Shown in pieces: positions 44,690 to 56,860 of a stretch of 64,000 nucleotides of DNA (the stretch's first letter is position 1; every line of letters begins with the position of its first letter). Made by a program: the position numbers and the translations under genes. The notes below the pieces were generated by a model, which searched no databases, was not told the origin of the DNA, and worked only from the letters and a program-made list of their open reading frames with translations. This DNA is from Coccinella septempunctata. Taxonomy: Eukaryota; Arthropoda; Insecta; Coleoptera; Coccinellidae. The stretch spans positions 39,520,270 to 39,584,269 of the forward strand of contig NC_058189.1 in assembly GCF_907165205.1 (NCBI RefSeq), given 5' to 3'.

Positions 44690-47600
44690 CCAAAGGCCCT
44701 AGGGGTGTAAGCATAATGATTTGGCCCTTGGTAGATATTCGAACGATATTGATAGGTTTTTTAGGTACCAATGATGTTATGAAATCCTGAAAGTTTCACT
44801 TATTTTCTGAGAAAGAGCAAATTATGTGGAAATGAAGAAAAAATTTTTCTTTCAGAAACTCGTGAATTGATTGTTGCCAATTTTGGATATGTTCTTAAGG
44901 CTGACGGTGGCTTCTACAAAAAAATTATGATATTCCTCGGCTTGAAGGATCCGTTGAAAATGAAATTTTCATTTTTAATTTGAATTTTTAACCATGATAC
45001 AATTCTGGCACAATTATGAAACAATTTTTTTCGGAAACCTCCACCCTTTTTTTATGTAATCGTGATATTTACGAATCTCACAAGAAGGTTCGCCATAGTA
45101 AAAAAAAATGAAAACCAAGTTTTCTTTGGCCAAAGAACAGAAGCGCGCGACCTTAACGCCACATGTGATTTTAAGCGCAAACGCAACTGTCATAAGCTTA
45201 GTTATTTTTTGATGAGATAAGGTGTATCCCACGTTTATTGGGCGAATGAGATATCTTCATTCGAAACCATGAAAAGTGTAGTGTGTGCTCCAAGTTATTG
45301 ACGAAAGCTGTAGGTACTCGGTACTCCTGAACGGTTGTTATCATATAAAGATATTTCATTGAGTTTTCTTAAGATGTCTAAAACTCTGGTGTATTCACTG
45401 ATTCAATTTTGTTTTAAATTTCTTGGGATATGGGATCAGTTTCGTTTTTCCCACTGTAGGTAGCGCTGTTTAGAATTTGACAGAGCATTGTCAATTGATA
45501 TTTGAAAATAATTTGAATACTTCCTACGACTCACGAATATGTTCTATTTATAAACGAGTATTGGTGTGTGAAAATGTATTAGTTTCGAGAAAGGGATGTA
45601 GAACATTCATTTATTCAACATGTCGTTCAGTTTTCTGTATGGACAATCAAGAACTACAGCTAAGAATTCGGTGTTGTTGGAAGTTTTATGGCAACTTCAG
45701 CAATACGTATTGGAAATACGTAATGTGAATTACGAACATGTATTGAGAATCAGAAATACATCCATCTATTCGAGTCTCTTCTTCAAATATTCTGTATGAG
45801 TAGATACAGTGGAAATTCCCTTTCTCTCAACTATTTTATTAAAATCATATTGAATAACACCCCTCACGAATTCAATTTGTCAAACGGAAATTATCTTGAA
45901 GAAGAATAGTAAATACTCCTTCGAACCCTTATTCGATAGTGTTTAAATATTAACAGATTTGTTCTTACAAAGAAAATTAAACTGTAAATCACAAATAATC
46001 CTTAACAGCTGACAAAATGGGCCAGTTCATATTTTGCACTCGTTGATCGATATTCGACATATCAATGCAAAACAAAATAAAATGAGAGATCATTCGACTT
46101 TTTTTGGTAGAACAAGGATAGAACGAAGCAAATGACATGGTGGCGCCGCCACGAAACTGATCCCATATCCCCGATTTCCAGAAATGTTGATGCTTGCAAA
46201 AAGTGACAAGTGCACACACCAGTGTTTTAGACATTCTAAGTTTTCTATCGTATACGAATGTGAGTATCGTTACAAAAACAACAGTATCCATTGGTTGAAA
46301 AAGTTCTCTTTATCGGAACAATATTAATATACATACTTTACACTGCCGTCTGTGGACGAGATTGTCGCTTCAAAAGATGGAACATCAGAATTCGATTGAA
46401 GAAATGTTTAATTCGATTGAAGAAATGTTTAATTCGATTGGAGAAATGTTTAATTGATGGGTCTGATACCTACTTGATGAAAATCCATAATTGAAACTTT
46501 ATACATTATACGATTTTCACAAAATAAGTTTTTAAACCACGACCAGTTTACCCTCACCCACCTGAACATCTTATAAATATCATCATATTGTGATAGCTAA
46601 GATGTCTAAAACACTGGTGTGTGCACTTGTCACTTTTTGCAAGCATCAACATTTCAGAAAATCGGGGATATGGGATCAGTTTCGTGGCGGCGCCACCATG
46701 TCATTTGCTTCGTTTTATCCTTGTTCTATCAAAGGAAGTCCAAGATACTCTCTCGTTTTATTTTGTTTTGCGTTGATATCGAATATCGATCAACGAGTGC
46801 AAAATATGAACTGGCCCATTTTGTCAGCTGTTAAGGAATATTTGTGATTTGCAGTCAGATTTTCGTTGTAAAAACAAATTTGTCAACATTTCAACACTAC
46901 CGAATAAGGGTTCAAAGGAGTATTTACTGTTCTTCTTCAAGATAATTTCCGTTTGACAACTTTAATTCGTGAGGGGGGTAATTCAATATGATTTTAATAA
47001 AACACAATTGATTGGTCAAATATCCAATATATTCAGTTGATAGAAAGGTAATTTTCACTATATCTATTCAGGAAGAATATTTGAAGAAAAAACTCGAATA
47101 GATTTATCAATTTCTGATTCTCAATACATGCTCACAATTCACATTACGTATTTCCAATACAGTTTCTTTGAAATATTGCTGAAGTTGCCATAAAACTTAG
47201 CTATATCCTTCCCGAATGTTCGTTCATCTAATTTTTTCTGCCTCAAATTCCAACAACACCGAATTATTAGCTGTAGTTCTTGATTGTCCATACAGAAACC
47301 TGAACTTACTGAACGACATGTTGAATAAATGAATGTTCTACACCCCTTTCTCGAAACTAATACATTTTCACACACCAATAATCTCTTATAAATACAACAT
47401 ATTCGTTAGTCGTAGGAAAGTATTCAAATTATTTAAATATTTTCAAATATCAAATGACAATGCTCTGTCAAATTCTGAACAGCGCTACCTACAGTGGGAA
47501 AAACGAAACTGGTCCGATATCCCCACGAAATTAAAAACAATATCGAATCAGTGAATACACCAGAGTTTTAGACATCTTAGTGATAGCAAAACACGTGTCG

Positions 47601-48140
47601 AACACAGAACACAATCAATTTTTTCTTTTTTTATACAACCCCAAACGACAATTAGCTTATGACAGTTGCGTTTGCGCTTAAAATCACATGTGATGTTTAA
47701 GTCGCGCGCTTCTGTTCTTTGGTGAAAAAAATTTTGTTTTCATTTTTTTTGACTATGGCGTAACTTCTTTTGAGATTCAAAAATATCACGATTTTATAGA
47801 AAAAGGAATGAGGTTTCCGAAAAAAATTGTCCCAGAATTGTATCATGGTTGAGAATTCAAATGAAAAAAAAGTTTTTATTTTTAACGAATTCTTCAAGCC
47901 GATGAAAATCATAATGTTTTTCTAGAAGCCACCGTCAGACTTAAAAACATATCCAAAATTGGCAACAATCATTTCACGAGTTTCTGAATGAAAATTTTTT
48001 TCGTCATTTCCACATAATTTGCTCTTTCTCAAAAAAAAAGTGAGTTAGAGATCTGAAACTTTCAAGGTTTCATAACATCATTGGTACATACAAATCCTAC
48101 CAAATCACCATACTTACACCCGTAGGCCCTTTCGGATAAA
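44690..48140. mobile_element. Giant foldback element (3.45-kb palindrome)
   Basis: Left arm about 44690-46285 and right arm about 46585-48140 are imperfect inverses along nearly their whole length; examples are AAGGCCCTAGGGGTGTAAG (44693) with its inverse at 48116, and the GCGCAAACGCAACTGTCATAAGC block (45174) with its inverse at 47656. Each arm also holds an internal inverted module: AAGATGTCTAAAAC...GGGATATGGGATCAGTTTCG occurs four times in alternating orientation (about 45373, 46240, 46600 and 47580). The 300-bp centre carries a 21-bp triplicate. The open frames in the arms are mirrored and read no known domain. No transposase is seen. Confidence 0.8.
46391..46453. repeat. Three 21-bp tandem repeats at the palindrome centre
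   Basis: Three copies of TTCGATTGAAGAAATGTTTA(A) lie head to tail, the third with one change. They sit in the spacer between the two arms of the giant foldback. Confidence 0.9.
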
Positions 48141-48524
48141 TCGGTGATTCCGTTCAGGAGATTGGTTTCAATTTCCACTCAAATTTGAAAAACAACCTGT
48201 AAATCAAAATCTAGAACTCTTAGATAATACATATAATATAGGGATTTTTCGTGATTCTCTAGGACCCTCATATTAAAATGTTTCCCATCTTATCCGGTAC
48301 ACCCGGTACAATTTAGAATGATTTGAACAATCATATTACGGATTTAGGTGCGGTCTCAAATCACTTGAAAAATTTGCTTTTTCGGCAACTTTAACACGTC
48401 GCCAGCATTAGCTGCACCATTAGAGCGGCGACTGACGGTGATTTTCATGATACTTGAACATCAACACCCCCAAAATTGATTTTATCAAGTATCAAATCAT
48501 TAAAAAAATATTACGCTACCTCCC
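48141..48524. other. Spacer, nothing recognised
   Basis: This contains CCGGTACACCCGGTAC near 48295 and a GC-richer GTCGCCAGCATTAGCTGC stretch near 48401. No gene is supported. Confidence 0.35.
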
Positions 48525-49606
48525 CTACTGATAACTGATTGCTGGGTGTGTTGGACGGATAAACTGAGGCACTGAAATAGCCCTATGCGAGTGACGCTGT
48601 CCAAGACGCTTGCGCCAGTACTCCAGGACCTTTTGCCTTATCCAGCTATTGTTCTGGTCCCTGATCAAGGAATTAGAAATTCCTATACTTGGTTCCGAGT
48701 CAATATGCGTTGATGTTGCGCCTTCTCTGGCTAGAGCATTCGATACATCGTTGCCTCTGAAGCCAGAGTGTCCAGGTACCCAAATCAGTTGCAGTCTGTT
48801 TAAACTTCCCAATTTGGAGAATTTAGATCTGCATTCAAATACCTGTGCCGAGTTGCATTTGTCTGCTACGAGAGATTTAATCGCAGCTTGACTATCCGTT
48901 AGGATTTTTATTGACCTACCCGCCCAACCGATGTTAAGCAAATGGCTGGCGCATAGATCAATGGCGAAGATTTCTGCCTGAAATGTTGTCGCCGACTTTC
49001 CCAGACTGGCACTGTACTCGGTCAGCGGTCTACGACTATAAACTCCGGCTCCAGATCCCTGACTGGTTCTGGAGCCATCAGTAAACCAGCAAGGTCCTTG
49101 CAGATAGAATTCCTTGTGACGGAGTCTGCTTCCAGTTGGACTGGAAGACCACTGGGCACGAAAATGAGTTTGTCAGGCTCATTTACGGTAAGGTGGTGGA
49201 GCCTCTGGGTTGCTAGTCTTTTCTAGCATTTCTGGACAAAAATGTGAAGGGGAGGGAGGTCTAATAGCATCTCCATGGACGCAGTTGGAGTAGAGCGGAA
49301 TGCCCCTGAAATCATGAGGCATGCCGTTTTCTGGAGTTTCGAAAGTTTGTTTTAGGTTAGGACGCGTTCTGCGCAGGACCACCAGGCGATACAGCCGTAG
49401 GTGATCAATGGTGTGATCACCGTGACGTATAGCCAGCGGAGCTGCTTCGGCGCTATCCCCCAAGTCTTTCCACAAAACCATTGGCAGGCCCATAGGGAGT
49501 GTCTGGCTTTGTGGATGACTCTTTCCACATGGGAGTTCCAGTGAAGCTTCCTATTCAGGGTAATGCCTAGATATTTGGCTTCCTCTACGAGTGGAGTGAT
49601 GCCCAT
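48525..49606 (-). pseudogene. RT thumb and RNase H remnant
   Basis: The thumb (KYLGITLNRKLHWNSHV, LITYGCIAWW; 49606-49380) leads, through frame breaks, to RNase H: DGSRTSQGSGAGVYS (about 49070), FQAEIFAI (about 48985), ILTDSQAAIKSL (about 48905) and WVPGHSGFRGNDVSNALAREGA (about 48790-48720). The Asp and Glu residues of RNase H are mostly preserved. The RT catalytic motifs are missing. Confidence 0.65.
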
Positions 49607-49609
49607 AGT

Positions 49610-50611
49610 AGGGCATCATGTCCAGGGCTTTTAGCCTAGACATGGAGCTCTCATCAACAGAGAAGGTCCATGTGCGGCCCGGTCCTGAAACCTGGTGGTG
49701 TAACACCGCCCAGTTCTCTGCTTCCAGGCCTGAGTTCATCACACACAGGCCTGTCAGCACCTCATCTTGTGAGGGTCGAACTCCTAGTGGAGGGTCAGGG
49801 ATGTACGCTACGCAAACATAGGGATTTGGCAGCTCCGATCCCTGGACGATGCGGGGGTTGGCCCCGTCCCACGGCTTGATCTGCAATGAGCCAACCCGCT
49901 CAACCAGCTTAAGAAGCGGATTCATGCTCCTTTTTCCTCCTTCCTGAGGGTATGCCTCAGGATGGCGCTCTGGAGCAGGTCCAGCTGCTTGGCTGTCAGT
50001 TTGGCTTCGGAGTTCTTGTCGACAATGCCGACCTTGATCCCCTCCACCATCTCCTTGTAGGTCACCCCCTTACTGACGGTTCCCCCGGGACAGTACTTTT
50101 TCCCACTGGCGCTAGGGGTGCTACCATCAGAGCGCAACCCCTTTGGAGTTTTGGCAGCAGGTGTAGGGAGGCTTGGTTCCCTCTCCTTTTCTACCGCCTT
50201 TTCGGCGCCATCTCGAAGTACTGTCGCAAGTGCCGACTTGTAGTCGACACCCGATTGCAGTAATCGTTTCAGGCGTCTTTTGGCTGCTCCCGCCATTCGC
50301 CTGCGTTTGGAGTTGAGGTTAATTTTCTCAACCTCCATCGCGACGTCAGCGATCGCAGCCTCGGGGGTACCCTCCCCTAGGGCGGTTCCGAATTTCTCCT
50401 CCGCACCTGGGGTTGGGTTGGTAATGGCAGAATCAGGTTTCGCCCCGATTTCTGCATATTCCTCTTTCGAGGTTTCAGGCGCCGAGATAGGATTGATCTC
50501 CGTCTCGGCTGGTTTTTCGGTTTTATTATTTTCAGAGTCCATACATGGTCCCACGAGAAGGGAAGAAATAAAAGTCCGCCCGGGCAGTGCTCCCTTACCC
50601 TGGTAAGCCAT
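49610..50611 (-). pseudogene. ORF1 protein of RNase H LINE
   Basis: The first part (50611-49922, 229 codons) is Pro/Ala/Glu-rich with a basic RRRMAGAAKRRLKRLL segment and ends at a TGA. It resumes in another frame at 49925 (MNPLLKLVERVG...) with a folded region of about 100 codons ending SMSRLKALDMMPYYG at the deletion point. This resembles the two-part ORF1 of I/LOA-type elements without an obvious zinc knuckle. The overlap of the two ORFs by 4 bases (ATGA-like) could be a natural recoding arrangement, but other damage makes decay as likely. Confidence 0.55.
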
Positions 50612-50689
50612 ATTGAAACCGGAGGACGGCAGGTGTTCGGAGTTCGCCTATCAGGAGCTTATCTTAAACCAAAGGACTGGCTGAGATTT

Positions 50690-51430
50690 TTTATTTCAAA
50701 GATACCTCAAATACATATCGTTGACCAGAAGGAATAAGTCTTAATCGTACAGTGTCATTCAATGCCGAAGCTCTATGTTTATTTTTAAAATCTCAAAAAT
50801 GTGTTGGAGGAATATAAATTTACTGGTGACACAAAATTTGATGTTAATGAATCTGTAATAACAACAGTTCAGAGAAACTCTGATAAAATATATGTAAAAA
50901 AGAGAAAAACAAGTGGGAGTTGCAACATAAGTTGACGGTGGAGAAATTATTACTGTTTTATCTTCTTGTAGTGCAGCTGGTAGCTTCGTCCCTTCAATGA
51001 TTATTTATCCGATAAAACGTATGTCACCACAATTAGGAAGGAGTGGAGCAGTTGGATCAATATATTCCTACTCTGACAGTGTGTGGTCAAACGATGGTAT
51101 TTTTTTTAATATCTCTTTCGAGGCTTTGTGATGGACACTGACATTGATCCGATTTTACTTATTTTGGACAATCTCTGCAGCCATATGTCTTTGGGTAGGT
51201 ATTTATTATTTTTGCAGAAAAAATTACTTCGTTTCTCTTACGATATCATGATATACCTACTTCCAACCACTTTCAGCCTCTCAATTCAACATATTCTTTT
51301 GACCAAAAAAGCTCAGTATGTTGCCCGGCATTTCAATCAGGCATATATAAACGTAGCTTCTATTGATAAAGGAATTTCAGGATTTTGAGCTACAGGGATA
51401 TTTCTCTTCAACCCTTGTAAATTCACAATC
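50690..51430 (+). pseudogene. Pogo/Jerky-like (DDE_1) transposase remnant
   Basis: Frame-shifted pieces appear in the right order: PEGISLNRTVSFNAEA (about 50730), FDVNESVITTVQRNSDKI (about 50840-50895; the family has NVDETG here, so the first catalytic Asp is Asn), ITVLSSCSAAGSFVPSMIIYP (about 50952), DPILLILDNLCSHMS (51140-51190, second Asp retained) and GIFLFNPCKFTIQDFAP (about 51387-51440), the C-terminal signature of this family. Several stops and shifts show it is dead. No element ends were identified. Confidence 0.65.
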
Positions 51431-51895
51431 CAAGATTTTGCTCCAATTGAAGAGTTTGGGGAGCTTATTTAGATTCAGTCGAGAATGAACATTCATTTAA
51501 TCCCTTCACCATCCTAATTTACTACAGCATTAACCACTTTGGATCCAATTGCTTCCACTTCTTTATGTTCGCTTTCGCAATATCATTGCGACTAAATTGT
51601 CGACAAAAGGGGAGTAAGAAGCAACAATCTGAAATTTTAAATTCCACACCTATGAAAGGAAATCTTTTATTTATTTATTTATTTATTCACAAGGGGATAC
51701 AAACAGGTACAAAAACCCACTAATGTATCCTCAGATAGAAGGAACAAAATTACAGAGATTATAAGTACATAGATGAATTCGATACAAGATTACTAACTAA
51801 ACTAATGATCATGAGTACAACTGACAAAAATCAACAAAAAAAAACCAAAAAAAAAGAGAAAAAGCGAGAAACCCAGAATGCCCCAAAAATGGCAA

Positions 51896-54545
51896 CTACG
51901 TACAATTCTTTTTTAAAATCTTTCGGACCTGTTCCAGAGACATAAAAAAATAATCAACTTGACCATTAAACATGTTGCTGGTCCGAGATATCCGACATAG
52001 AGGCGAGTGCTGAGCCGTGTATGTGTACCTAAAGGGTACCATAAAAAGCTCACAGGCTCTGAGACACCTCTGGGGAACATTGAAGCACAAGCCACCAAGA
52101 ATATCTGGGCTCTGAAGTTTATTGTTCAAGATCTTAAATGCAAACAGTTCCTTGGAGAGCATACGTATGCTCGACAATGATAGCATTCCGAAATGCTCGC
52201 GCGCCAAAACATAGTCTCCATCAGGTATGACAAATTTCGTTTTGAAAGCAAGAAATCTTATAAATCTGTTTTGAATACTCTCAAGGCGATTGATGTTATT
52301 TTTTTGCCTAGGATTCCACACGACACTTGCAAAGTTTAGTCTGCTCAGCACAAATGCACTGAAAAGTACCTTAATTGGTGTGACAGTTACGAATGCACTA
52401 CATTTCCTAGTTATATATCCTAACATTCTGGAGGACAAATTAACAACAGATTCGACATGGAGATCAAAAATTAGTTTGGGATCGAAGATGACTCCCAAGT
52501 CTCGAACAGAACTTGAAGATTCAAGCGGTTCTTCATGTATATAATATGTTCGCATTATGGGATTGTGGCTTCTCGTGAACGTCATTTGCAGATATTAAGG
52601 AATAATCCATTCTCGTCACAGAAGGCAACAAGACGATTTAAGTCACCTTGCAAACGCTCACAATCCTGATCGTTGAACACGGAAATGAAGAACTTTAAAT
52701 CATCAGCGAATATTAAAAATTTACAATATGGAAAGCAGGTCGCAATCTTATTTATGTAGATTAAAAAAAGTAAAGGTCCTAGATGCGATCCCTGGGGCAC
52801 GCCTGAAGTGTTCATAAATAGTCCAGAAACAAATCCCAGAACCGAAACGAATTGAGAACGGTTTCTAATATAGGACTCAAACCATCTGAGCAGATTACCT
52901 GCCACACCGACCTCAGCCAAACGACTCAATAGTATATTATGACTAATTTTGTCAAAGGCTTTACTGAAGTCTGTGTAAATAGTGTCAACTTGAATCCTAC
53001 TGTCCATACAACCATGCACATACTCGGTGAAAACGAAAAGGTTAGTATCCAGCGAACGTCCCCTGAAGAAACCGTGTTGTTCTGGAATTATGATGTTTTT
53101 TACTGAACTAAATAAATGATCATACAAAAGTTTCTCGAGGACCTTCGCGATTATAGATAACTTACTTATCGTAAACTCATAGAATCCCATTTTTGAAGTG
53201 TTGAGTACATATAAACAGTGAAAAGTCTTGAAAACACTTCTATACTTTGGAACCATATATTTGTATCATACAGGTGACATGTTTCGGCCTTTTTCGGCCT
53301 TTATCAAACCATGAATATCTAAAATGTAAAGAACAATGGAAAATTAAAAAGACGCAAATAGAAATGTAAATATAAAATTTGTAGGTTACACATTGGAATG
53401 AATAAATAAACAAATGAACAAATGAATAAAAAACAACAAAACGAATAAAACTTACGATTTTGGTTCCAAAATTGTCACGATAGTCAGTCATCCAAGTAAA
53501 AATATATAAGCTCTTAGTTTCAAGTAAAGTTACAATTAAACATAGTTACTCATAAACAGTAAAACAACAAAGACACATCAGGTCGACTGTCAAAAGTTAA
53601 AAAGGTGACACATCAATGTCAGACAGACGGGTGGAACACAAAACTAAATCTTCCGAACACGGAAGTAAAAGGAGTAAAAAGTAGGATTTACAATTCTATC
53701 ACTTCATAAAAGGCATCTAAGCAATCATTCAATGATCTGTTTGATAATATTGCTTTCCAATCGATATTTGAGATTGATCAATACATAATTGGCTTTCCTG
53801 AAGTTGAGATAAGAATTTGAATTGAATTTGAGAGGCTTTTGAATGCTAACATCAATAAAAAACTCCAAGCAAGGATGATGGGAGTCTTCTGGAACCAAAG
53901 GGCTCACCGAGTGCCTCAGACCGAGAATTTTGAATTTGTTACATACAATTAAATCAAGAAGTCTACCACCACCATTGCGAACTGAATTAAACTGCATTAA
54001 ACCATGATAAGAAAATGTGTCTTACAAAGATGATCTCGACAAATTAACATTAAAAGGCTCCAAGTAGCCATCATCAGTTGGAGCCCAACCTACGGAGGGC
54101 ATATTGAAATCACCGCAAATGAGCACTGTATGACCACCATTGAAGTTCATATTGCTTAACTTGGATGAAAAACTTACAAATGCGTTGGCATCGCTAGGTG
54201 GCAAGTAATCACAACAAACATACATTGAACTGTTATTAGCTTTATGCGAATCCAAACGTCCTCTGCAGAACTGGAATATTCCGGTACCAAAACGGCAGCG
54301 TACCTGTTCTTAACGGCAATCACAACACCTCCGCCATCGGATCGCCCAGAAGCAGTTGTCTCTCGGTCTCTTCGAAATATGCTGTACTGTCCCAAATCAA
54401 CGAGTTCACTGTCAAAAAGGGAACTCCTCAACCACGATTCGGTAATACAGATAATATCAGCATTATTTACATATATATTTTGTTTGAACTCTCCAAGATT
54501 AGTCCTTAAACCACGAGTATTCTGGTATAAAACGCTGAGACTCAT
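51896..54545 (-). pseudogene. CR1-like ORF2: endonuclease and RT, interrupted
   Basis: The endonuclease starts at 54545 with YQNTRGLRTN, ICITESWL, GGGVVIAVK and CGDFNMPS (about 54120), and ends with LVPEDSHHPCLEF (about 53870), the SDH-like position. The RT resumes at about 53170 with SKLSIIAKVLEKLL, DFSKAFDKISH (about 52960), SGVPQGSHLGPLLFLIYIN (about 52810-52755) and FADD (52699-52710), then the thumb (SVRDLGVIFDPKL) and a C-terminal region to 51896. Frameshifts near 54180, 54020 and 52585 are visible. The segment from the end of the endonuclease to the first RT motif has been replaced. Confidence 0.7.
53175..53700. mobile_element. Foreign insertion in the CR1-like LINE
   Basis: This AT-rich segment separates endonuclease from RT. 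It contains ACATGTTTCGGCCTTTTTCGG (about 53278-53298; first half given), an inverted GGCC-type motif similar in style to the block near 31920. No coding sequence is convincing. Its ends and target duplication are not resolved, and some LINE sequence was lost as well. Confidence 0.45.
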
Positions 54546-54594
54546 AGCGAATTAAAACCCAACAAAAACATTGTCTCAGAAATCGAAAAACCAT

Positions 54595-55476
54595 TCACAT
54601 GCGTGCGAGGTCTTCGTTCCTCAAGATAGGGATAATCCTCGAGTTTTCCTCCTTCCTCACAAGCACAACACCATTCCGGACCCACACAAATCTATAATTT
54701 TCCAGTTTCGCCTTCTCCTTTGCCTGCTTCAAAAGCAATTTCACTTGTGGCGTCAAGTGTTCATTGATGTAAAATTTATTTGAGATGCCAGCCAAACTAA
54801 ACCCCTGACCCGCCTTCAAACTCCTCTTCACTGTCTTAGCCGCTACCAAGAACCTATCTCGTTGGATCTTGGAAAGAAATCTAATAATTATTTTCTTAGG
54901 TTTGCCAGTAACCTGAGTAGGCACTCTAAACACGTTGTCAACCGCAGCCACTTCCAACTTATAGTTCAACATATTGCTACATTCAGGAGATTTTCATTCG
55001 GCCTCTCAGGAATATCTTGTAGTTCGACATTGTATGAACGATTGAACTGCTCAAGATTACTCATTCTATCAGACAATTCGGTTACCTTGTTCTTGAGCGC
55101 ATTATTCTCCATCTTCAAATCTTTAATCAGTAACTTTAAAGAGATCATTAAACTTCGAGAGTTGACTCTCAAAATCTGATATCTTGCTTGAGCAGAAGTC
55201 CACAGACTGGCGCAAAAGTTCCATCTCCCTCTTGATCGACTGAACCAATCCAGAAAAGTCTCCCACTGACGCCACTGGAGTGTCGAGCAATAATGCTCCC
55301 CCATCTATACCCCCCTCGGCTGACGATCGGGTACGGGTACGAGTCCCATCCGACCCGCGGCACGTCCGACATGTCCACTTTACTCCCGACATGGTCAGCA
55401 CGGGCAGCTGAGACTTGATAACATCCGAACAGGTCGAATTTGCGTGATAAGAGGAATCACAAAAACCAGAACACAT
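54595..55476 (-). pseudogene. CR1-like ORF1 with PHD-type zinc finger
   Basis: The start is the ATG at 55476 (MCSGFCDSSYH). A PHD-like finger follows (Cys at CSGFC, His/Cys at YHANSTC, then WTCRTCRG; to about 55350). Next is a Ser/Gly-rich linker, a coiled coil (LKMENNALKNKVTELSDRM; about 55090) and a C-terminal block ending KLENYRFVWVRNGVVLVRKE (about 54670) in a third frame. Two frameshifts (about 55140 and 54965) split it. PHD-containing ORF1 proteins are known in CR1/L2-type LINEs. Confidence 0.6.
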
Positions 55477-56860
55477 GATTCCCGGTGAATTCCTCGATAT
55501 TTGTTTATTACAAACTATCTTGTTGAAAAAGAAAGAAAAACGCAAGGAGAGAATTAGAAACAAACAAAAAATAATGAAAATTGATTGAAGTTCGAAAGAA
55601 AAAACAAGGAAAAATAAAAAAAAACGAAAACGTGTTGAAGATGCGGAAACTTCAGAGGAAAAGAAGAATACCTCATTATAATTGGAAGTATTTGGTAGCA
55701 ATCCAGAAGTCAGAAAATTTTTTTGGCAGGAGAAACACACGGTCACAAATCAAACATATTCAATATGCGGTTTGTTTGGAAAAAATAGAGAACTGTGGTA
55801 CTGTTGTGTGAAATGTGGAGGGTGGGCTTAATCGGACTGTTCGGGTTGAGAAAAAAGTATAACATATCTGTGATTAGTGTGAGGAAAATAATAATTCCGA
55901 AAAAACGAGAAACACCGTTATTTAATGTATTTAATGATTTCATGACTCATTTGCGTTTTTACTTTTGTTTAGGATAAAATGTATGTATTTAACTTTAATT
56001 TGTTTAAAATTTTTCTGCTTCTTTTGTTATTTTTGAAATTTATGGGGGTTGTCACATTTTATTTTATCAGGAATAAATTTTTCTGTCTTGAATTTTGTTT
56101 CATTTAAAATAATTTATAACTCCAATGACATGTGGAGTTTAACCCCATGCGGTGCGCAGTATTGCCCAATCCGACAGGGTAATACCATTGAATTAAATTT
56201 TCTCAAAACATTAGTATATTTCAATATTGGGTAATTCCATTTTAATTTATCATATACCTACTCCAGCAGAGAAAGAATAATATTGAAATATATCCCTAAA
56301 AGATATGCTGATAGTTTAAAGAATATCCATTTGTAATATAATATTGTTTACAGGCAAGTTTCACCCCGCTTTCCCCTGATTCCTTTTCGAAATGTAATCT
56401 TCAATTAATCACTAATCCACAAATCATACGGACTTTTTATGCTTTGAGTGAATTTAAATTAACTAATTTCATGGAAATACCGGAATTAAATGAAAATAAC
56501 TCAAATCATCCGAATGAGTGGAAAAAAGGCTTGATATACTTCGAGTATAATATTCAAGTAATTTAATGGTTAAATCAAAACTTCAGAATCGGTCTATTGA
56601 AATCAGAAATCGAAAGGTATTTTTCGTAGACAAAACAAAAAATTACATTTTACGTACTAATTTCCAAACGAAAAGTCGGCTATTTTGGAAGGGGAACACT
56701 TTTCGTATTGATTCATTTTTCGTACTGATTTAATTTTAGTTCGGCTTTCGTTGCTAAGCATTATATTAGATCCCGGGGTGATTGAGGTCATTGAGGTCAT
56801 TTGATGTTGTCAAATTAATTCTTTACGAAATGGGCTAGATTTTACCAATGAATTAGTTAT
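55477..56860. other. LINE 5' region and unassigned AT-rich sequence
   Basis: 55477-55750 may be the 5' UTR of the CR1-like LINE. The remainder has no supported gene or repeat; the short ORFs are lysine- or phenylalanine-rich and look random. Confidence 0.35.

Larger units (their letters stand above)
48525..50611 (-). mobile_element. Second RNase H LINE with the same type of internal deletion
   Basis: ORF1 (from 50611) passes near 49600 directly into the RT thumb (EAKYLGITLNRKLHWNSHV) and then RNase H (to 48525). Endonuclease and RT catalytic core are absent. Base composition is much more GC-rich than the surroundings. The family differs from the copy at 32772-35599, so the same type of loss happened twice. 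Confidence 0.75.
51667..55476 (-). mobile_element. CR1-like LINE with insertion in ORF2
   Basis: It runs from ORF1 (near 55476) to a 3' tail of AAAT/TTTA repeats at 51667-51695. Domain order is PHD-like finger ORF1, AP endonuclease, RT. ORF2 is broken by foreign sequence at about 53175-53700. The RT closest look is CR1/Jockey group. Short tandem-repeat tails fit CR1-type elements. Confidence 0.75.

Noticed and set aside
45477..47378. Cys-rich ORFs (CSIYKRVLVCENVLVS and its mirror) as possible genes
   Set aside because: They are mirror images in the two arms of the giant foldback and carry different stops; they are better explained as element sequence.
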